DNA from: Paenibacillus albicereus
GTDB lineage: Bacteria; Bacillota; Bacilli; Paenibacillales; Paenibacillaceae
Assembly (NCBI RefSeq): GCF_012676905.1
Contig: NZ_CP051428.1
Coordinates: forward strand, 921,001-985,000
Reading direction: 5' to 3'
DNA length: 64,000 nucleotides
This document shows positions 59,739 to 64,000 of this stretch, in pieces; the stretch's first letter is position 1, and every line of letters starts with the position of its first letter. The translations under genes and the position numbers were made by a program. The notes under the pieces are model-generated. The model had not been told where the DNA came from. It worked only from the letters and a program-made list of their open reading frames with translations, and searched no databases.

Positions 59739-59823
59739 GATGGTACGCAGGTTTACATTTGGTAAAGTATTTGATGAAAAAATGCTTATTTTTTCCATTC
59801 CGTACACGAAAAGGGGATCTGAA

Positions 59824-60867
59824 ATGAGCAAAAAAATGTGGGCAGCGGCGCTCGTGTCGCTCGCGCTCGTCGCCTCCGGCTGCGGCGCCAAATCGAACAG
59901 CGAAGGCGGCGCGGCGAGCCCGGCTCCGACGGCGGCGGCAAGCGCCGACGGCAAATCCTATACGATCGCGATCTCGCAGATCGTCGAGCATCCGTCGCTG
60001 GACGCGACGCGCCAGGGCTTCCTGGACGCGCTCAAGGAAGCGGGCATCGTCGAGGGAGAGAACCTGAAGGTCGACTTCGACACCGCGCAGGGCGATCAGA
60101 GCAACAACCTGTCGATCGCGCAGAAGATCGCCGGCAGCGACGCCGATCTGGCGCTCGGCATCGCGACGCCGTCGGCGCAGGCTCTCGTGGAGAACGTGAC
60201 CGCGATCCCGGTGCTGTTCGCGGCAGTCACCGATCCGGTCGCCTCGAGCATCGTGCCGAGCCTGGACAAGCCGGGCGGCAACGTCACCGGCGCCTCCGAT
60301 ACGAATCCGGCGGCGGTCGTGCAGCTGATGGACTTCATCGCCTCCGACTTCCCGAACGTGAAGAACGTCGGCATGGTCATCAACGAGGGCGAGTCCAACG
60401 CCGTCATCATGGCCGACAACGCCGAGCAGGCGCTCGCCAAGCATGACATCAAGCTGGTCAAGGCCGCCGTCACGAACACCTCCGAGGTGAAGCAGGCGGC
60501 CGAATCGCTCGTCGGCAAGGTCGATGCGCTGTTCATCGCCCTCGACAACATGGTCGTCAGCGGCGTGGACTCCATCATCGAAGTCGCCAACGCGAACAAG
60601 CTTCCGTTCTTCTCCAGCGACCGCGACACGGTGGAAAAAGGCGCTTTCGCCACAGTGGGCTTCAAGTACTATGACCATGGCTACCAGGTCGGCGAAATGG
60701 CCGCCGAGGTGCTCAAGGACGGCAAGAATCCGGGCGACATGCCGGTCAAGATGCAAGAGAAGCTTGATCTGATCCTCAACCTCAAGGCTGCCGAAGCCCA
60801 AGGCATCACGGTGACGGATGCCATGAAGGGCCAAGTAGAGGATCAAGAAACCAATATCATCCAATAA
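59824..60867 (+). CDS. ABC transporter substrate-binding lipoprotein, TrpX/ABC_sub_bind family
   Basis: 347 residues. Lipoprotein signal with 'VASGC' and a short tether. The fold is the PF04392-type type I binding protein: 'YTIAISQIVEHPSLDATRQGFLDALKEAG', 'IATPSAQALVENVTAIPVLFAAVTDPV', 'VTGASDTNPAA', 'LFIALDNMVVSGVDSI'. Relatives bind tryptophan or tyrosine (TrpX) or other small aromatic ligands. ATG 59824 has AAGGGGA upstream. First gene of a three-gene operon with permease and ATPase. Confidence 0.93.
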   Translation: MSKKMWAAALVSLALVASGCGAKSNSEGGAASPAPTAAASADGKSYTIAISQIVEHPSLDATRQGFLDALKEAGIVEGENLKVDFDTAQGDQSNNLSIAQKIAGSDADLALGIATPSAQALVENVTAIPVLFAAVTDPVASSIVPSLDKPGGNVTGASDTNPAAVVQLMDFIASDFPNVKNVGMVINEGESNAVIMADNAEQALAKHDIKLVKAAVTNTSEVKQAAESLVGKVDALFIALDNMVVSGVDSIIEVANANKLPFFSSDRDTVEKGAFATVGFKYYDHGYQVGEMAAEVLKDGKNPGDMPVKMQEKLDLILNLKAAEAQGITVTDAMKGQVEDQETNIIQ

Positions 60868-60881
60868 GAGGTGTTCCTGCC

Positions 60882-61841
60882 GTGTCGATCATGTCCCTCG
60901 TCTCCTTCAACGGAGCGCTTGAGCTCGGACTCATCTATGCCTTGATGGCGCTCGGGGTCTACATCACGTACCGCATCCTGGACTTTCCCGACCTCACCGT
61001 AGACGGCAGCTTCACGACCGGAGCCGCCATCTCGGTGCTGATGATCAGCCATGGGCAGCCGGCGCTGCTCGCAACGCTCGCCGGCATGGCCGGGGGCATG
61101 CTGGCCGGCGCCTGTACGGGCCTGCTCCACACGAAGGGCAAGATCAACGGCCTGCTGGCCGGCATCCTGATGATGATCGCCCTGTACAGCATCAACCTGC
61201 GCATCATGGGCAAGCCGAACCTGCCGGTCAAGGTCCAGGACAGCCTGTTCGGCGGCTTCATCAAGTCCGACGCCTGGATGGCCGGCGGCATCTCGTGGCT
61301 TTACCTGGCGGTGCTGGCCGTCGTGGGGGCGATCGTCTGGCTGCTGCTGTTCGCCTTCCTCAAGACGGACCTGGGCCTGTCGCTGCGCGCGACCGGCGAC
61401 AACAAGCGCATGATCCGCAGCTTCGGCGGCAACACCGACCGCACGACGATCATCGGCGTCAGCCTCTCCAACGGCCTCGTCGCCCTCTCCGGGGCGCTGA
61501 TCGCCCAGGATGCCGGCTTCGCCGACATCAGCATGGGCATCGGCATGATCGTCATCGGCCTGGCGTCGGTCATCATCGGCGAGGCGATCTTCGGCGCTCG
61601 CGGCGTGCTCGGCACGACGCTCGCCGTCGTCGTCGGCGCGGTCGTCTACCGCGTCGTCATCGCGGCCGCGCTCAACGCGGACTGGCTCCATCTCAAGAGC
61701 TCCGACCTCAAGATCATCACGGCGGCGATCGTCATCGTGGCGCTCGTCGTGCCGACGGCCAACCGCGCGCTCAAGCAGCGGCGCCAGGCCCGGCGCCGCA
61801 CGGCGGAGATCGCCTCCGCCTCGGCGAAGGGAGGGAACTGA
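60882..61841 (+). CDS. ABC transporter permease, TrpY-like
   Basis: 319 residues from a GTG with AAGAGGTG eight bases upstream. About eight to nine helices of the branched-chain-amino-acid-permease type: 'LELGLIYALMALGVYITYRILDFPDLTVDGSF' and 'LRATGDNKRMIRSFGGNTD', the E-A-A-like docking loop of this group. The tail is basic. It forms the channel for the 59824 binding protein. The stop is one base before the ATPase start. Confidence 0.93.
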   Translation: MSIMSLVSFNGALELGLIYALMALGVYITYRILDFPDLTVDGSFTTGAAISVLMISHGQPALLATLAGMAGGMLAGACTGLLHTKGKINGLLAGILMMIALYSINLRIMGKPNLPVKVQDSLFGGFIKSDAWMAGGISWLYLAVLAVVGAIVWLLLFAFLKTDLGLSLRATGDNKRMIRSFGGNTDRTTIIGVSLSNGLVALSGALIAQDAGFADISMGIGMIVIGLASVIIGEAIFGARGVLGTTLAVVVGAVVYRVVIAAALNADWLHLKSSDLKIITAAIVIVALVVPTANRALKQRRQARRRTAEIASASAKGGN

Positions 61842-61842
61842 C

Positions 61843-62637
61843 ATGCTGACGATCACATCCGCCTCCAAGCTGTTCAATCCCGGCACGGTCGACGAGAAGG
61901 TCGCCCTGATGGACGTCGGCCTGCATCTGGACCGGGGCGACTTCGTTACCGTCATCGGCAGCAACGGCGCCGGCAAGTCGACGCTCATGAACCTGATCTC
62001 CGGCGTCATGAAGCCGGACCTCGGCTCCGTGTCGATCGGAGGCACGGACATCACCGTCCGTACCGAGGCGCAGCGCAGCCGCTGGATCGGCCGCGTGTTC
62101 CAGGATCCGATGGCCGGCACCGCGCCGAACATGACGATCGAGGAGAACCTCGCGATGGCGTACAACCGGGGCCGCAAGCGCGGCCTCAGCTGGGCGGTGA
62201 CGGGCCGCCGCCGCGCCGTGTTCCGCGAGCAGCTGGGCAAGCTCGGCATCGGCCTGGAGAACCGGCTCACCGCCAAGGTCGGCCTGCTGTCCGGGGGCGA
62301 GCGCCAGGCGCTCAGCCTGCTGATGGCGACGTTCACCGAGCCGGACATCCTGCTGCTCGACGAGCATACGGCGGCGCTCGACCCGGCCCGCGCCGAGCTG
62401 ATTACGCGCCTTACCGAGACGCTCGTGCGCGAGATGAACCTGACGACGCTCATGGTCACCCACAACATGGAGCAGGCGATCCGCCTCGGCAACCGCCTCA
62501 TCATGATGGACAAAGGCCGCATCATCCTCGACATTCCGGCCGGCCGCAAGGACGGCCTCACTGTCCAGCGGCTGCTCGGCGAGTTCGAGCAGATCAGCGG
62601 CCAAAAGCTGGCCGACGACCGGCTCGTGCTCGGCTGA
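61843..62637 (+). CDS. ABC transporter ATP-binding protein, TrpZ-like
   Basis: 264 residues. Walker A 'GSNGAGKST', Q-loop in 'RVFQDPMAG', signature 'LLSGGERQALSLL' (LSGGE), Walker B 'ILLLDEH' and H-loop 'VTHNME'. It energises the 60882 permease. GGGAGGG precedes the ATG. The three-gene set (binding protein, permease, ATPase) matches TrpXYZ-type importers of Gram-positives. No Trp control is visible. Confidence 0.95.
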   Translation: MLTITSASKLFNPGTVDEKVALMDVGLHLDRGDFVTVIGSNGAGKSTLMNLISGVMKPDLGSVSIGGTDITVRTEAQRSRWIGRVFQDPMAGTAPNMTIEENLAMAYNRGRKRGLSWAVTGRRRAVFREQLGKLGIGLENRLTAKVGLLSGGERQALSLLMATFTEPDILLLDEHTAALDPARAELITRLTETLVREMNLTTLMVTHNMEQAIRLGNRLIMMDKGRIILDIPAGRKDGLTVQRLLGEFEQISGQKLADDRLVLG

Positions 62638-62671
62638 CGGGCCCCGCCCGGCAGCACGTCGCGCTCCTTTG

Positions 62672-62713
62672 AAAGCGTTCGGCTCCGTGGAACTACGGGC
62701 TGGACGCTTTTTT
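62672..62713 (+). terminator. terminator of the importer operon
   Basis: AAAGCGT (62672-62678) pairs with ACGCTTT (62704-62710), partly extended inside, followed by TTTTTT. Confidence 0.75.
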
Positions 62714-62850
62714 CGGTCGGATTGAAGCCGCGGAATTCAGGCAAGGCTGAGCGGAGAAGGGCGCGAGCGGGAGAGGGAGAAAAAGCAGGCATCCAGGGGG
62801 AAGTTTCCGTCCGTTCATGCAGAGTTAAGGATTTATGCCGTAAAATGAGG

Positions 62851-62856
62851 TATAAT
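62851..62856 (+). promoter_or_regulatory. -10 hexamer upstream of the 62894 glycosyltransferase
   Basis: Consensus TATAAT, 38 bases before the ATG. No good -35 at normal distance. Confidence 0.5.
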
Positions 62857-62893
62857 TAGGCATTATTTTGCCGCGGGCTTAGGAGTGAAAGCA

Positions 62894-63934
62894 ATGTTCA
62901 AGCAGCAGCCGATACTCGGCATCGTCGTGCCGTGCTACAACGAGGAGGAAGTGCTGGAGCTTACCGTCGTCGAGCTGGACGCCGTCCTTGGCGGCCTGGA
63001 GAAGGAGGGGCTCGTGTCTCCCGAGAGCTTCATCCTGTTCGTCAATGACGGCAGCCGGGACCGCACCTGGCCGCTCATCGCCGACCTCAAGGAGCGCTAC
63101 CGCCGCGTGTCCGGCCTCAATCTGGCCGGCAATGTCGGCCATCAGAACGCTTTGCTTGGCGGACTGATGACGGCCAAGCGCCATGCCGACTGCCTCGTCA
63201 GCATCGACGCCGACCTGCAGGACGACGTGCGCGTCATCCGCGACATGGTGCTGCGCTACCGCGAAGGCTGCGACATCGTCTACGGCGTGCGCAGCAGCCG
63301 GCAGCGCGATACCTGGTTCAAGCGCACGACGGCGGAGGGCTTCTACAAGGTGATGCAAGGCCTCGGCCTGCGCATCGTGAACAACCACGCCGACTACCGG
63401 CTCATGAGCCGCCGCGCGCTGGACGAGCTGGCCCGCTTCTCCGAGGTCAACATCTTCCTGCGCGGCATGGTGCCGCTGCTTGGCTTCGAGACCGGGGTCG
63501 TGTACTATGAGCGGTTGGAGCGGGCGGCGGGAGAGTCCAAATATCCGCTCAAAAAGATGATCAGCTTCGCGCTGGAGGGCATCACCTCGCTGTCGGTCAA
63601 GCCGATCCGGATGGTCACGGCGGCGGGCTTCGCCGTGTTCGCGGTCAGCATCGTCATGGGCATCTACGGCATCGTCTCCAATCTGATGGGACGAGCGGTC
63701 AGCGGCTGGTCGTCGCTCATCGTCTCGCTCTGGTTCATCGGCGGCGTGCAGCTGCTCTCGATCGGCCTGATCGGAGAGTATATCGGCAAGATTTACCGCG
63801 AGGTCAAGCGCCGCCCGCTCTATATCGTAGAGCGGGAGCTGCCTCCGGCCGTGCGCAGCGCCGAGGCCCGCGAGCATGAAGATCCAGCGGAGCGGGAAGG
63901 CGCGCCTGCCGCCCCTGCCCATGCTCTGTCCTAG
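62894..63934 (+). CDS. membrane-bound family 2 glycosyltransferase, GtrB/DPMS-like
   Basis: 346 residues. N-terminal GT2: 'LGIVVPCYNEEEVLELTVVELD', 'FVNDGSRDRT', 'LAGNVGHQNALLGGL', metal site 'SIDADLQDDV'. The end holds two membrane helices ('MVTAAGFAVFAVSIVMGIYGIV' and 'SLWFIGGVQLLSIGLIGEYIGKIYREV', with the family end R-P-L-Y). Such enzymes move glucose or another sugar from a nucleotide sugar to undecaprenyl phosphate. ATG 62894 is preferred over GTG 62885 because TAGGAG lies eight bases upstream. A further gene starts 12 bases after its stop. Confidence 0.93.
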   Translation: MFKQQPILGIVVPCYNEEEVLELTVVELDAVLGGLEKEGLVSPESFILFVNDGSRDRTWPLIADLKERYRRVSGLNLAGNVGHQNALLGGLMTAKRHADCLVSIDADLQDDVRVIRDMVLRYREGCDIVYGVRSSRQRDTWFKRTTAEGFYKVMQGLGLRIVNNHADYRLMSRRALDELARFSEVNIFLRGMVPLLGFETGVVYYERLERAAGESKYPLKKMISFALEGITSLSVKPIRMVTAAGFAVFAVSIVMGIYGIVSNLMGRAVSGWSSLIVSLWFIGGVQLLSIGLIGEYIGKIYREVKRRPLYIVERELPPAVRSAEAREHEDPAEREGAPAAPAHALS

Positions 63935-63946
63935 GGGGGACTACGA

Positions 63947-64000
63947 TTGAGAGAACGCATCAAGCTCGAATATGCCGCGGCCGCGGCCGCAATCGGCATT
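63947..64000 (+). CDS. start of a gene cut by the window edge
   Basis: TTG at 63947 preceded by TAGGGGGGAC. Eighteen codons are visible: 'LRERIKLEYAAAAAAIGI', basic then hydrophobic, as at the start of a membrane protein. After a GtrB-like gene a polytopic partner (flippase or GT39-like transferase) is common, but nothing here proves it. Confidence 0.45.
   Translation, partial: MRERIKLEYAAAAAAIGI

Overview
The window looks like chromosomal DNA of a GC-rich member of the Paenibacillaceae (Paenibacillus or Cohnella type). The signs are roughly two-thirds G+C by eye, AGGAGG-type ribosome binding sites with many GTG and TTG starts, a family II Mn-dependent pyrophosphatase, a tyrosyl T-box leader, an S-layer-homology (SLH) anchored glycanase, CcpA-type cre sites, and CUT1 sugar importers that lack their own ATPase. 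No rRNA, tRNA, phage, insertion sequence or CRISPR was seen.

Layout. 0-3.4 kb: end of a drug-type MFS pump, a 12-TM MFS transporter, a small unknown gene and ppaC. 3.9-11.6 kb: a glycan-use locus with a secreted GH30 hydrolase, two divergent LacI paralogues sharing a TGTAATCGATTACA-type operator, two CUT1 permeases and a lipoprotein binding protein. 12.3-13.9 kb: a small DMT permease, an unknown protein and a GNAT. 14.1-17.2 kb: a divergent AraC regulator and GH42 beta-galactosidase. 17.6-22.5 kb: an AlkA-like glycosylase, an FAD amine-oxidase-like enzyme coupled to a KinB-like histidine kinase, and an unknown gene. 22.7-28.0 kb: a 1754-residue SLH-anchored GH5 enzyme. 29.3-34.9 kb: VOC protein, double-GNAT, methyltransferase, tyrS with T-box, and DinB. 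35.0-38.6 kb: LacI and an intracellular GH5. 39.4-42.5 kb: kbl, tdh and an XRE-cupin regulator (threonine to glycine plus acetyl-CoA). 42.6-50.1 kb: LacI, a second CUT1 importer and a Gfo/Idh/MocA oxidoreductase. 50.3-58.5 kb: an unknown duplicated-module protein, SDR, pyroglutamyl peptidase, two alpha/beta hydrolases, two glycosyltransferases and a methyltransferase. 58.7-64 kb: gpmA, a TrpXYZ-like ABC importer and a membrane-bound polyprenyl-phosphate-type glycosyltransferase.

How it works together. The main theme is plant or fungal polysaccharide use. Secreted or surface enzymes (GH30, SLH-GH5) make oligosaccharides, CUT1 importers bring them in, and cytoplasmic GH42 and GH5 finish the job under LacI/AraC and probably CcpA control.

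The most unusual content is intergenic. Five tandem arrays are built on two unrelated palindromic cores, and 29 of 34 unit-to-unit steps are exactly 52 bp, or five helical turns. Other arrays step by 50 bp, often with forward copies followed by inverted copies, and one degenerate array steps by about 36 bp. Nearly all begin shortly after the stop codon or terminator of a plus-strand gene. Repeat growth is also seen inside or at the edges of genes: a 67-bp gene tail in four copies, 84-bp repeats in a permease, and 15-bp repeats between two GNAT domains. Two very small genes look frameshifted at short homopolymers.
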